Origin: Chromera velia
Taxonomy: Eukaryota; Sar; Chromeraceae
Length of the DNA stretch: 52,650 nt
Assembly: GCA_018398765.1 (NCBI GenBank)
Contig: JAHBMJ010000043.1
Span: 5,001-57,650, forward strand
Direction of reading: 5' to 3'
In this document: positions 34,281 to 45,401 of the stretch, in pieces
How the letters are laid out: every line of letters begins with the position of its first letter
Position numbering within the stretch: the first letter of the stretch is position 1
Notes under the pieces: generated by a model
Databases searched by the model: none
The model's input: the letters and a program-made list of their open reading frames with translations, nothing else
Told to the model about the DNA's origin: nothing
Translations under genes and position numbers: made by a program

Positions 34281-35800
34281 GAAGTTGTTAGAAAAGTAAT
34301 AGAAAACTGTTCATCATATTGTTATCATTATATACCATCTAACACTATCGCTATAGCCTATCGGCTTAGTAAGTTAGTATGAATATACTTATAAACTTGA
34401 CTAGGAACTTGAATAAGGCGTCTATAGCCTAGCGTCTAGCGTTCCTGGCTAGCGTTCAACGGCAATGCATGAGGGGCATGATGAAGCAGTTTCTAGGACA
34501 TGCAGTTCGGTTTATTATAAGAGCAGTTCACTTCGATAGAAAAGCTAATAAAAGAGTGATAGAAATTAAAAGTTAGATAAATGACTATATGTGCAAGCTA
34601 GACATTAAAAACAAATAAAAAATTGGAAAAACAAACAAAATAAAAAACGGTCAAGTATTAAATATTTGAACAACTACTATAAAGGGGGGGTATCTCAAAA
34701 ATTATGTTATCCTACACTTTAGAAACCTCACAAAAAAATGAAACTAATATTTTTCCGTCTTTTAAACATATAAAATTTAAGAGTTGACTTTTCATAAAGT
34801 TTATACCACTTTTGCACCTGATGGATCGTCTTCTAAAACTTTAATTACTCGAATTAGTACCCTTGTTCAGCCCCCTACCAGGCATTTATCGCCTTTTGGC
34901 ATCTTCATCTGTGTTCTACGCATTATTCATCAATAAATTATTACCAAAGCTGTACACTTGGCTACTGTCTTCTTTCCAGTCTTCTGCCGACCTTGTTATC
35001 ATCTTTATAACTCGTTAAGACCTCCAGTGCCATATGCAGTGCTCAAACATAAAATTATTATTGAAACTAAATTATTTTATTATTTTATTTTGCCAGTGCA
35101 AATTACATCATTTAGCCTAGCATGTAACAATGAAAAACTCTAATGAAATCTGATGGATGAATAAATGAATGAATGAATGAATGAATGAATGACTATAGCC
35201 ATCGGAGCCTAGCTCCTGGCAGTCCATGTTCATGCAAGTCTGATTGATAGAAAATAAATTGGAAAAAACGTGATTGAGGTTTTTGTTATGTATGCCGCGT
35301 CCCCGTGTATAAGAGGCGGATCTAGCTTAGTCTGTCAAAAGGTTCCGGTTTATCCCGTCTGTTCTAAATCTAGGAACACTGCTCATTGATCACTTTTACT
35401 GCGGCTTATTTCTCTAGCAACAGTAGAGTAGGACTCGGAGAATAACGAAAAGAGGGGAGAGGCAGGGCAAAAACTTTCTAAAAGTTTGTCTCCTTGGCAA
35501 AGGCTACCCTTTGACAGCGGAAAACAACTTTAAAAAGACCCTTCCCATTAATTTGCCCCTTATTTTCTCAACCGTCTTTTCTTCCTTTCCTTTCATGCCC
35601 TTGCCCCCCCCTTTTTTTTTTTCTCTTCTTGTTTGTATACAAAGAATCAATCACAAAAGGATCACTTAGTTTGCACCCTCCGAGTTGAAAGACCCAGAGA
35701 ACGCTGCGACCTCCCTACCGAGAAAGCACTTAGGCTAGAAGGGCCCTCTAGTTCCTCTCCTGCTATGAATTGAACAGAGAAGATTTGCGGCAATGAAACG
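34281..35800. other. AT-rich intergenic DNA
   Basis: No convincing gene. It contains an (AATG)n tract at 35157-35192 and A/T-rich sequence. The last 300 bp lead into the non-LTR fragment below. Confidence 0.5.
35157..35192. repeat. (AATG)n microsatellite
   Basis: About eight tandem GAAT/AATG units. Confidence 0.9.
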
Positions 35801-36280
35801 CTAAAGCATGCAGAAAAGAACTTTATAATACCAGTCCATCAGCCTTGTCTGCACTGCCTCGTCTCCCTCTCCTTTTCTCACTCTTCCGGCCCCCAACTTC
35901 ATCATCTCTTTCAAAAAACGAATTATCCCCCCTCCTGGTCTCCCATATGTCTTAAACATAAGAAGAACAAACCGAAATCCGATTTCATGACAGATCTCAC
36001 CATACCTGTCGTTTTTGACCTTCTCCATCACCTTTGCTGCTAACCCTGCTGTTTTTGTGAATCTTTGCAGGCGGTTGGCATCAATTAAGAATAGATGGGT
36101 CACTGCGACGTGTCCTAGTATGGTATCTCCTGATGGGAGACCTGCAAGGAAATCGGGACGTTTCTGTCTCTCATTGATGAGATAGGTAGGAGTAGATAAG
36201 CCTAGCTGTGCGAAGGTTGGCTCCCTTATTACATAGCAATGACAGAGCCCCTGCAAAAGAGAGCAGAATACATCTTTCAT
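35801..36280 (-). pseudogene. C-terminal fragment of a non-LTR retrotransposon protein
   Basis: An open frame of 159 codons with the pattern K-R-P-D, a hydrophobic strand TILGHVAVTH, then AAKVMEKVKNDRYGEI and FRFVLLMFKTYGRPGG, ending in a short helical tail. R-P-D, hydrophobic-D-V, K-x-x-K-Y and a late G recall the C-terminal (restriction-like or derived) domain found after RT in several non-LTR retrotransposon families. The strand normally carrying aspartate reads GHVAVTH, so the nuclease site looks lost. An acceptor-like TTTTGCAG precedes GLCHCY at about 36250. An alternative is a host gene exon of unknown function. Confidence 0.45.
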
Positions 36281-36738
36281 CTGTTCATGTCTCCACCATA
36301 CACCCCCTCCCGTGCTATAAGCCTGTGCATGCTAGCCCTCATGGTTCAGCATGGCCCCACAAGCACAGATCGGGTTCTGTTTGATTTTTGGGATGGGAAA
36401 AAATGATAAAAAAATGGAAATAAAAATAAAATATAGGGTTAGTAAATGCCGTCAGACGGCGTCAGTGCCGAATGTCGATCAACATTTGCAACACCTCTAG
36501 TGCTAACATTGGCATTTGAAACGGCATTTTATAGCCAAAGTGGCATTTAGTATACAGTATATGATAATAATTATGACTGTCAATCCAACCATTAGAAGAA
36601 GAAAGAAAGCCACCAAGGTTGGCCGTCTCCTTCTCTTAAGAGCAGTGATCAACCGGGAAGTTGATAAATAGATTGATGGTTGTCTAGAAAGGGCCGCTTC
36701 ACGGGGGGTGGTTTTATAGTTTGGCAGAGGCGTCAGAC
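36281..36738. other. Intergenic with AAATGCCG-type inverted-repeat end
   Basis: Contains AGGGTTAGTAAATGCCGT at 36435-36452, which occurs inverted (17 of 18) at 48217-48234, and a perfect 13-bp palindrome GCCGTCAGACGGC at 36449-36461. No gene is seen. Confidence 0.5.
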
Positions 36739-37446
36739 CGAATGTGTTCTAAACGTCTTATCCTACTGCCTAACGTTCGTCTCTCCTCTTCCTTTCCTCT
36801 ACTTTTCCTTCATCCCCTTCGTCCCCCCGTTTCGTTTCCCTCCCTCGCGCTGCGATCTGGTCCTCAGGCCCTTTTTCAGCCTTGCTGTATATGTTGCTTG
36901 GTGGTCGCCCCCATGCACCGTACAGAGGGCTGGAAGACGCGGTTTGCCCTGCATGCAGGGGCAAAGCAGACGATCTACTGCACTGACTGACTAAATGCAC
37001 AGAAACAAGAGCAGATCGAGAGGCTCTGAATGCAATTGTAACCGAAATTGAAGCCAAATTAGACAGGGCCCAAGAAATAGAGAGAAAGTGGTTGCTATTG
37101 AAAGACTCTACCCCTCTAAAACATGCTACGCAAAGCGAATTGTTGGCACAAATGAAGGTCACCCTGGCACTTAGACACTCACCCATACCGGCCCTGCGAT
37201 TCTTGCGAAACATCTGTCTGCGCCCTCCATCGTAAGGCCTGCGATTCGATGCATATGCTAGTTACTTACCTCTCTTCCCGTCTCACCTTTGAATGTTCTT
37301 TTTCCACCTCCCACGTACATCTCCCGTCCCCCCTCTCCACTGGTCTTCCTGTCTGCCTCTACTGCCTGAGAGTCTCTGTTGCAGTTGTCGCACTCCTCCC
37401 ACAGAAGGGAAACGACATCAGCGATTTAGAAAGCATCTTCTAGATG
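36739..37446 (+). repeat. Direct repeat, copy 1 (708 bp)
   Basis: Matches 37651-38358 with only two transitions seen by eye, both in the first 40 bases. It ends exactly at the assembly gap. Confidence 0.9.
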
Positions 37447-37650
37447 NNNNNNNNNNNNNNNNNNNNNNNNNNNNNNNNNNNNNNNNNNNNNNNNNNNNNN
37501 NNNNNNNNNNNNNNNNNNNNNNNNNNNNNNNNNNNNNNNNNNNNNNNNNNNNNNNNNNNNNNNNNNNNNNNNNNNNNNNNNNNNNNNNNNNNNNNNNNNN
37601 NNNNNNNNNNNNNNNNNNNNNNNNNNNNNNNNNNNNNNNNNNNNNNNNNN
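37447..37650. other. Assembly gap of 204 N
   Basis: Run of N between the two nearly identical direct repeats. The repeat copies end and start exactly at the gap edges, which suggests that part of the duplication may be an assembly artefact. Confidence 0.99.
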
Positions 37651-38358
37651 CGAATGTGTTCCAAACGTCTTATCCTACTGCCCAACGTTCGTCTCTCCTC
37701 TTCCTTTCCTCTACTTTTCCTTCATCCCCTTCGTCCCCCCGTTTCGTTTCCCTCCCTCGCGCTGCGATCTGGTCCTCAGGCCCTTTTTCAGCCTTGCTGT
37801 ATATGTTGCTTGGTGGTCGCCCCCATGCACCGTACAGAGGGCTGGAAGACGCGGTTTGCCCTGCATGCAGGGGCAAAGCAGACGATCTACTGCACTGACT
37901 GACTAAATGCACAGAAACAAGAGCAGATCGAGAGGCTCTGAATGCAATTGTAACCGAAATTGAAGCCAAATTAGACAGGGCCCAAGAAATAGAGAGAAAG
38001 TGGTTGCTATTGAAAGACTCTACCCCTCTAAAACATGCTACGCAAAGCGAATTGTTGGCACAAATGAAGGTCACCCTGGCACTTAGACACTCACCCATAC
38101 CGGCCCTGCGATTCTTGCGAAACATCTGTCTGCGCCCTCCATCGTAAGGCCTGCGATTCGATGCATATGCTAGTTACTTACCTCTCTTCCCGTCTCACCT
38201 TTGAATGTTCTTTTTCCACCTCCCACGTACATCTCCCGTCCCCCCTCTCCACTGGTCTTCCTGTCTGCCTCTACTGCCTGAGAGTCTCTGTTGCAGTTGT
38301 CGCACTCCTCCCACAGAAGGGAAACGACATCAGCGATTTAGAAAGCATCTTCTAGATG
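37651..38358 (+). repeat. Direct repeat, copy 2 (708 bp)
   Basis: Second copy of 36739-37446. It continues past the shared part into the AATAAA and the trinucleotide tail. Confidence 0.9.
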
Positions 38359-38451
38359 TAGGGTATTTAGAGTTGTATGATGCAGGTCTGGCAAAGGGGT
38401 AATAAAGCATTGTCCTAGACTGATGCACTGCATGATGGCCTATAGACCGAT

Positions 38452-38482
38452 TAATAATAATGATGATGATGATGATGATGAT
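38452..38482 (+). repeat. (AAT)n(GAT)n tail
   Basis: Trinucleotide run at the 3' end of the plus-strand non-LTR fragment, interpreted as its retrotransposition tail. Confidence 0.75.
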
Positions 38483-38637
38483 GTGACTAAACCCGCCAGC
38501 CATCGTATCTCAATGGCAAAGGGCAGTCTGTGAGCATTCATGTCATATTGCAAGCTAGGAGCATGCTAGTGAATGCTTGCCTAAAGCGGCCGAACCTTAA
38601 GACTACTAGTTAGCAAAGCGCTGCTTCCCAGGATCGA

Positions 38638-39219
38638 TCAGTCTGGTCCTAGGCATGCAGCAATGAGGGCACTGGCCTTTCTGATGTCCCTCTGAAGAAG
38701 AAGCGAGAAGTACCACCTTACACGCTCCTCGGCCTGCCCCAACCCTCTACCCCCTCGGGCCTCCTGTTTCTCTCTATGCTCATACACTTCTTCTATCAAC
38801 ATACGCTCCAGTCGCCTATACCAGAGATCGCTCAGTCTCCCCCCGGGCTGCGGCACTTCCGTTCGAACACAAGTTGTCAGGCGGTGAATCGGGTCGTCAA
38901 TCAGTTTTTCACAAGTTTTCTCTTCACAGGCCTTGCAAATTGATTCAACCTTCCCCCCATGGTTTGCTCCCCCTCTAACAACGGCACACAACACAGGGTG
39001 GAAAACTGCCCCGGGGGATGCCAGGAACTGCTTGGCGAGTAGTTCAACCGAAGGAGACCTTAAGCCCCCCTTCCCCTCCACCAGGCTTCCTAGAACCAGT
39101 TTTATAAAGCGTTGGCTGCTTCTATTCTTCTTCTGATAATCAGTCAGGCAGGCAGACGGAGGAAAAGACACGCCATGCATTCTTTGTCTACCTTGTCTCC
39201 CCCCTCTCTTTTCCGTCAC
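38638..39219 (-). pseudogene. LINE RT C-terminal zinc-type domain
   Basis: Same frame as the RT core after the TAG at 39235. Contains ICKACEEKTCEKLIDDPIHR followed by LTTCVR, a C-x2-C...H...C arrangement usual in the C terminus of LINE ORF2 proteins and thought to bind nucleic acid. It ends with RVRWYFSLLLQRDIRKAS and a TGA at 38638-38640, probably the natural stop of the protein. Confidence 0.6.
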
Positions 39220-39234
39220 GGAGACTGGGTTTGC

Positions 39235-41138
39235 CTAGTCTCCCAACCATTCGTTGACTTCTCTACTTCTCGCCCCCCTTCTCAGCCTGCTATCTGAGGT
39301 TCTGAAATCAACCTCATCAGGTTCACCTTCAAGAAGGGTAGAACTGACGGGTTGCACAAGCCTTTTTGCCGACCCCGACCACGCCCTAAGCTCCCCCCTC
39401 CTATGGCATGCCCACAGCGCTTGAGGCAAAGCCAATCGCGCAAGGGAAAGACTTCTCAAATACCCCCCCACTCTGACACTGAGAATCTCTCTCATAGGCC
39501 TCAGCCCAACGGCTGCAAGGGTGGGAAAGACAAAAGAATTCCAGGGCAGACGGAGAGACCAATGTACAAAACGAAGCTGAAGAGAGTCTAAGCATTGGAT
39601 ATCAGATTCTCGAATCGGGAGGGCTTCAAGGGAATAAGTGGCGGCGGGTTCCCATATCCCCCTGAAGAGAGACATACGATTATGTGGGGAGAGCATCCCT
39701 ATTAATGCGCACAAAACTATAGCCCCTCCCACTCCCCTCTCTGCAGTTTCAAGTCTGGCAGTCACAGACTTACGAGGGTTCACATCACAGAAGACCTGAC
39801 AACCCAAGTATCTGTAACTTTCTACCCATTCGACCGTCCGACCCTTGAAAAAAATTTCTTCCTCCCCCCCTCTGCCTGCTAATCTCATCACTTTCGTTTT
39901 TTTAAAATTCATTGTCAGACCCTACGTGTCACAATACATGGCCAACCGATCCATTCTCTTTTGGAGGTCGTGGGGGGAGTGCCCAAAGATTATGGGATCA
40001 TCTGCATAACTGATGCTTTCTATCAGAAGGTCTCCTAGCCTCACTTCCTGGGATGAATCCTCCCCTCGATCTCTACTCTGGAGACTAACTAAGATATGCA
40101 AATTATTGATGAAGAGAAGAAATAGGAGAGGAGAGAGAGGGTCACCTTGTTTTACCCCTGTTCCCTCTTCAAACATGCTTTCCGACCCGTCAATCTTCCC
40201 CATGACCTTGATATACATTGCATGGATCATATTAATGTCTCCTTCTGAAAGCCCCTCCTCTTTAAGTCTCTGGATCAATTTCTTTCTGTCAACTCTATCA
40301 AATACTTTGCTAAAGTCCACGAAACACGCGAATAAAGGTCTTTTTTTGTTTTTGGAAGTTTTAGAAAGGGCAAACAAAAAGTATGAATGGCCTCTCTAGT
40401 CCCCACTCCCTTTCTGAATCCTATCTGTCTGTCGTCTATCCTTGCTCTCAGATGGAGACAAGAATCTATCAACAAAGTAAAGAGCTTAGCCAGAAGGGTC
40501 ACTATATGAATAGGCCTCCTGGACCATTCATCCACTAGCGGAGACACGGGGCCTTTAGGGACTGGGACAATGCGAATGAAGTTCTATGTAGACGGCCAGT
40601 AAGAGAAGAGATGAAAGAGATTAAAAAAAATAAAAAGAAGAAAACGGGAGAGACGCGATGACCCGAAACACAGAGCAGCGTGTTTAGGAGAGAGACCCTC
40701 AAGCCCAGCCCCCTTATTTAGATTTACTTTTTTTATGACCGTCTCATATAGGAAAAGGGAGAAGAAAGGAGACTGAGGGGGAAGAGGAGGGCTGGAGGGT
40801 AGGGAGAGGTGGGAAAGTCCCTCTCCTTCAATTTGAAACACCGACGCCCAGAAATTGGAGAAAGCATCTGCCGACGGTCTGTCCCCCGCTCCATCCCCTC
40901 CCATCTGTTGCACCCTCTTCCACTTCCACACCGCTGAGGGGTCCCTAGTGGCCTCCTGGGTAAGACGCTCTACCTGTGCACACGCGTATGCCTTTCTTTT
41001 CCTTGCGATCAACCTTCCCCTTTCCCTTACCAGATTGTCTTTATGTCTCATTCTTTCTTCTCTGGATTTATCATTACTTCGTCTGCCCACTGTTTGTGTT
41101 CTTAGTTCTCTCTCAACCTTCCTTACCCTTTCATTCAT
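39235..41138 (-). pseudogene. LINE reverse transcriptase (RVT_1-type)
   Basis: A basic, helical N-terminal stretch (41138-40900) is followed by RT motifs: VPVPKGPVSPLVDEWSRRPI, RIDDRQIGFRKGVGTREAI, then after a one-base shift near 40330 FVDFSKVFDRVDR (first catalytic aspartate). Next come GTGVKQGDPLSPLLFLLFIN and the active site SYADDPIIF (about 40010-40030). Motif TKVMRLAG and thumb element YRYLGCQVF follow. The catalytic D and DD are kept. In-frame TAG codons occur at 40584-40586, 39922-39924 and 39235-39237. The enzyme would perform target-primed reverse transcription. This is the best-preserved part of the LINE. Confidence 0.85.
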
Positions 41139-41671
41139 TTCTTTACACTTCTGGTCCCACCAAGGGGCAGCTATCTGTCCTTTTCTTTGTTTGTCGGATT
41201 TCTTTCTACCCCTCTGCTTCCTCTCCCCCGGTTGTGCTAACTTCCTTTCCCATTCACCTGCTAGGCCCTTAACTCTCTCAGCCAGGGTCTCAGGGATGGA
41301 CGCAGGAGGGATTGGCTGACTGGGGGGGGAAGGAGGGGGGAAACATGAAAGAGAGGGAGACTATTATGAGATAATTCTGCAGCTTTCTCACCAGTGTCCT
41401 ATAAACCGGGCCAGCATGCCTCAAAAAGCTGTCGAACGGAAGACGCCAGGACAGCTATCTCTTCATCTTTTACAGGTGAGATTCTACACGACTTTTGAAA
41501 AGGGGGTACAAGACTCAATAAGGGATAAGGCACGGAGGCGGGGAGGTCAACGGCTTCTGAGTCGACTAAAGCGAGACCGCAAGAGACTGAGCAGTGTTCC
41601 GAAGCAAGATCTGGAAACATTTCGACTCTAAATGAGGACCAAGAAGACAGAAGTGCGGGGTCAATAACTTT

Positions 41672-42556
41672 TTAAAGGACAAAATCAATAACAGAACAGG
41701 GCCTGCCTTCTCTATAGTACGTACACGCCCCCGGACAGTCAATTTCTACACCCCTGCCCTTGTCTATGAATCTAACTCCATTTAGAGGCATTAAGTTTGA
41801 GGCTTCACACAGGCAAAGTAAAGCCCGACCCTCTGCATCTATTTGTGATCCGTATTCTGACTCTCTAACTACCCCCTGAACCACCCCACTTCCTTCTTCA
41901 CCCCCCCTCCTTCCCAGGTCCGCTCCAGGTCTTGTGTTTTTTGCGACTACCTCCCTTTCTCAAGTGATTCCCTTAGGGAGTTCTGTTCCAATGTGTGAAT
42001 TAAAATCTCCCAGCACTAGCCGCCTAGCTGACAAGGGGACATCACACACCGCATCAAGTAGAAATTCCCTCTCTTATTCTTTTGTTACCCCATCTCTCAG
42101 ATTCTCATGAGCACCTCTCTGAAGGAAATAGACCCCAAAAATGAAAAGAAAGTCCCCCCTCTCCACCTTCCATTGTTTCCCCCCTTCCTGCAAGCACCCC
42201 CGTATCTTAATTCTTACAATATTTGGTCCGCACAGCTCCTATTCAGGTCTTAGCTGTGCTTGTAGGCTCTTCCTGATAAGAATGCAGACTCCTCCTGTGT
42301 TTGCTTCCTTCACTTTAGCCCTCCCATGTATCCCCAATTTCCTTCTGTACCATTTTCTGTATGCATAATTCCACCCTGAATGTCCCCCTATTGTTATTTT
42401 AGAGGAGGGGAATTTCATCTCCGTCAAAACTGCAATGTCAACCCCCTGTAACCACCTGCTGAGGGCTCCGTTCAAAATTTGGGACTTCAAACTTCTAACG
42501 TTCAGGGTTGCAACGACTAGTTGCCTCCATTTGGCCTTTCTCTTAACAGATCTCAA
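41672..42556 (-). pseudogene. LINE apurinic-type endonuclease domain
   Basis: One frame with three stops (TAG near 42239, TAA near 42074, TGA near 41963). Exonuclease-endonuclease-phosphatase family motifs are in order: ATLNVRSL (metal-site asparagine), DIAVLTEMK (glutamate), GVYFL (the tyrosine strand), LVLGDFNSHIG (catalytic GDFN) and SVIDFVL (the S-x-I-D strand). In the family this domain nicks target DNA to prime reverse transcription. All key residues are visible and only stops prevent function. It sits directly upstream of the RT, as in APE-type LINEs. Confidence 0.8.
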
Positions 42557-42799
42557 ATAGGATGCATATGGAAAAAGAAGAAGAGAGGAACTAGGAGATG
42601 AGGAAGGAGTGAGAAAAGAAAAAAAAGCAGAAGAATGAGAAGAAATAAAAGAAGAAGGAGAATCATGAGTATATGAGAAGGAAACATGAAATAGTGAATT
42701 GGAGGATGAATCGGAGGATGTCGAGGACGGGGGGGTGTCTGAGAGGGGGGGAGCTCGGACTGTACGTTTCTTCTACCAGAAGGTAGCAATCAGATTCTT

Positions 42800-45400
42800 G
42801 GGCACCTTCCCCGCAGGTACCCAGTAGGGCCTGCCTTTACCCTTTCTCTTCATACTGTACTGTCTATCCTTTCCGCTTCCCCCCATGTCTATGATTTTCT
42901 TCATTTCCCCCTCCTCTGCTGACTTCCCACTCTTCTGACCCCTGAAGGCCCAGAAACGGGCGACCAGATCCTTAGGAACCGAGGCTTTCGGAAGCTAGAC
43001 TGTCCCTTCCTCCCCTTTCCTCCTGACTTCATACTTCCTGTTACCCTTTCTACCCCTAATAGCTGTAACTCTCTCTATTCCTCCGTTCTTTTCCCTTTCT
43101 CTATTCCCATAAACCCCACGAAAGAAAATTCCATAACCCTCCCTCCCCAGCACTTCCCCACACTCTAAACAGCATCTCTACCTCCTCGTACCCCTCTTTT
43201 TTTCTTTCTTTCGGTTGGCTGGGGCGCAAGGTGATCCCCCTCCTCTCTACAGAGCAAAGGGGAGGGGTGGGGGGCTGTCTCCTCAGAGTCTCCTGGCAAG
43301 GTCAGAGGGGTAGGGGGAGAGGGGGGGAGAAGAGAAGAGGGAGAATGACAAAAGCATAAAGCATAAATAACAGGCTGGAGAAGAGGACGAGAGGTATGCA
43401 TCGCATCATAGATCTCTCTGTCTGCATGTATTCTGTTCCTTGTTCGAGTTGGGTGGGGGGAGGGACCAACCCAGAGGCCCTCCTCCCCCCCGGCACAACA
43501 CCTGCAGGATGAAAATGAATCGAGTCGAGTCGGGTGGGGGGAGGGTCCAGGCTGCCGTATCACAGGCGTTGCCTATCCCTCCCCCCCAGCCTTGTCATAG
43601 GCGGGTACCCCCACAGCAGCACTGGAGGAGGGGAAAGAGAGGAACAAAGCAGAAGAGGGAGAGGTAAAAGGGGTGGAAAAAGAAGAATGAGAAGGAAAAG
43701 AGGACGAGGAAGGAGAAGAAGGAAAAAGAGAAGAAGAGGAAAAGGAAGAAGACGAGGGATTCTCCCTGTGATCTGGTCTCTCCCCCCCCTCCCCTCCCTG
43801 TCTGTTCTCTCCCCTACTCTTACTCACACCAGAGCAGGGGGAAGGGGAAAAGAAGAACAAAGCAAAAGAAGAAGAGGAAGAAGAAGAAGGAGGTGGGGGA
43901 GGAAAAAAGCGCTTCTGTGGATCAGAAGATTCGATGTTGGTCCCCTTCGTTCTGTCATACATTCTTCTTTGCCCCCTGTTCTTTTGGCCGTGGCACTCTC
44001 CTGCAGTCTCCTACCTACAAGAAGAAGGGGGATCATATAAAGAAGAAGAAGAAAAAGGAGAAGAGGAAGAGGAGAAAGAAGAAGCAAACCTCACCGCCCC
44101 GCCCTCCTTTCCCCGCCCCAGGACCCTTGCCTGTCTGTTTATCTATCTGGCTGCTTGTTTCCCTCTTTTTCTCTTCTTTACTTCAAAAAAAGGGGTCTCA
44201 AATAATTCGGTCACTTCAAAAAGGGCTTCAATCTCTTCTAGGGAAAGGAACCCATCCTTTGCAGGAGGGTTATAAGAAGGGGGAAGGGGCGTGAGGGGAG
44301 AAGAATAAGAGAAAGGAGAAGAGGAAGAAGAAGAAGAAGAAAAAGAAGAAGAAGAAAAAGAAGAAGAAGCAGAAGCAGAAGCGAAACAAGAAGAAAAAGA
44401 AGAAAGAGAAGAAAAGGAAAGAAGGGGGAAGTTTCTGCCACGACTGACTGTCTGACTGGCTATCTGAGAGAGGGAGAGAAGAGAAGGAAGAGGGAGGTCT
44501 CTGTCTATCAAAGCTACCTTCTGTCCCCCATCTAGACCTCCCCCCCAAGTCCCTTTCCCGACTCCCCCACGTTCACCACGGCAGAGGAGGAGGAGGAGGA
44601 GGAAGAACAAGAGGAGGCCGGCTGGTCCCCGGGCCAAACTTCCCCCCGCTGTTCGAGGGACTCGTCTCTCTCTTTTCTTCTTTCCTCCTCCTACCTTTTC
44701 TGTGCCCCAGGACTCCTTCTTATCCCACTTAGGACCATTCCCCCTTCTTTTTTACTGAAGATATAACCCCCCTCTCCCTCTTCCTCAGCGAGGGAGAGGG
44801 GGGGGGCTTCTTCCAGCACGGAGGTGCATATAGACCTGTCGTCACCCTCCTCTCCCTCCATGGCAGAGATAGAGTAAAGTGATTCTCCTCCTAGAGTCAC
44901 AGAAGGGGCCGCTCTGGCCCTTACGACTCTGATTTTCCTTTTTCGTCTCCCCCCTTCGCTTCTCTATCCTATCGCTCCCCTCTGTCCCAGAGTCAAAACC
45001 CCCTCTCTCTTACTCACCTTGATGGGGGGGATGATAGATCCCGGGGCAACCTTCAACCTTTCTCTCAGGACGTCTATGGGGGGAACCGTCTGAGAATTTG
45101 TTTTGCTTGGGGGAGGGAGACGCACGACAGTTGGGGGCTGGGGTGGAACTGTCACGGGAGTTGTAGGGTGAGGGGACAGGGAGGCCGGGGAAATAAGCTG
45201 CTGCTGTTACTTCTCCGGAGGAGCGACGGGGACAGATGAGGCTTCCTTCCCGGCTGCCGCGCTCTCGCCAAAATCCCCAGGGAAGATGTCCCATCCCTTT
45301 CCCTCCCCTCTCCGTTGTCTCCCTCTCGGAGGTCCCCTCTGTATCTGCTGTGTCTCTGTCTGCTCATTTATGAGGCTAAGTATCGCCTTCACCAGGTCCC
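42800..45400. other. Low-complexity purine/pyrimidine region in the LINE
   Basis: No domain recognised. 43650-44440 is dominated by GAA/GAG purine runs on plus (TTC/CTC on minus). Open frames here are artefacts of that composition. By position it would be the region between ORF1 and the endonuclease, possibly expanded by simple repeats. Confidence 0.5.
43660..44430. repeat. (GAA)n/(GGA)n purine tracts
   Basis: Long imperfect trinucleotide purine runs, densest at about 43660-43755, 43845-43910, 44035-44090 and 44285-44430. Mirror-like purine tracts of this sort can form triplex DNA. Confidence 0.8.
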
Positions 45401-45401
45401 C

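Larger units (their letters stand above)
36680..38482 (+). mobile_element. 3' fragment of a plus-strand non-LTR retrotransposon, duplicated around a gap
   Basis: The plus-strand translation near 36930-36990 and again near 37842-37902 reads EDAVCPACRGKADDLLHCTD, a C-x2-C...D-x-x-H...C motif like that after RT in many LINEs. An AATAAA lies at 38400-38405, and the fragment ends in a GAT/ATG trinucleotide tail (38452-38482), a usual non-LTR 3' end. Only the 3' part is present and it contains stops. The 708-bp block 36739-37446 recurs at 37651-38358. Confidence 0.5.

Noticed and set aside
43534-44637. Several Glu/Lys/Arg- or Ser/Phe/Leu-rich open frames
   Set aside because: They come from GAA/GGA purine tracts in which few stop codons can occur; no conserved motif.
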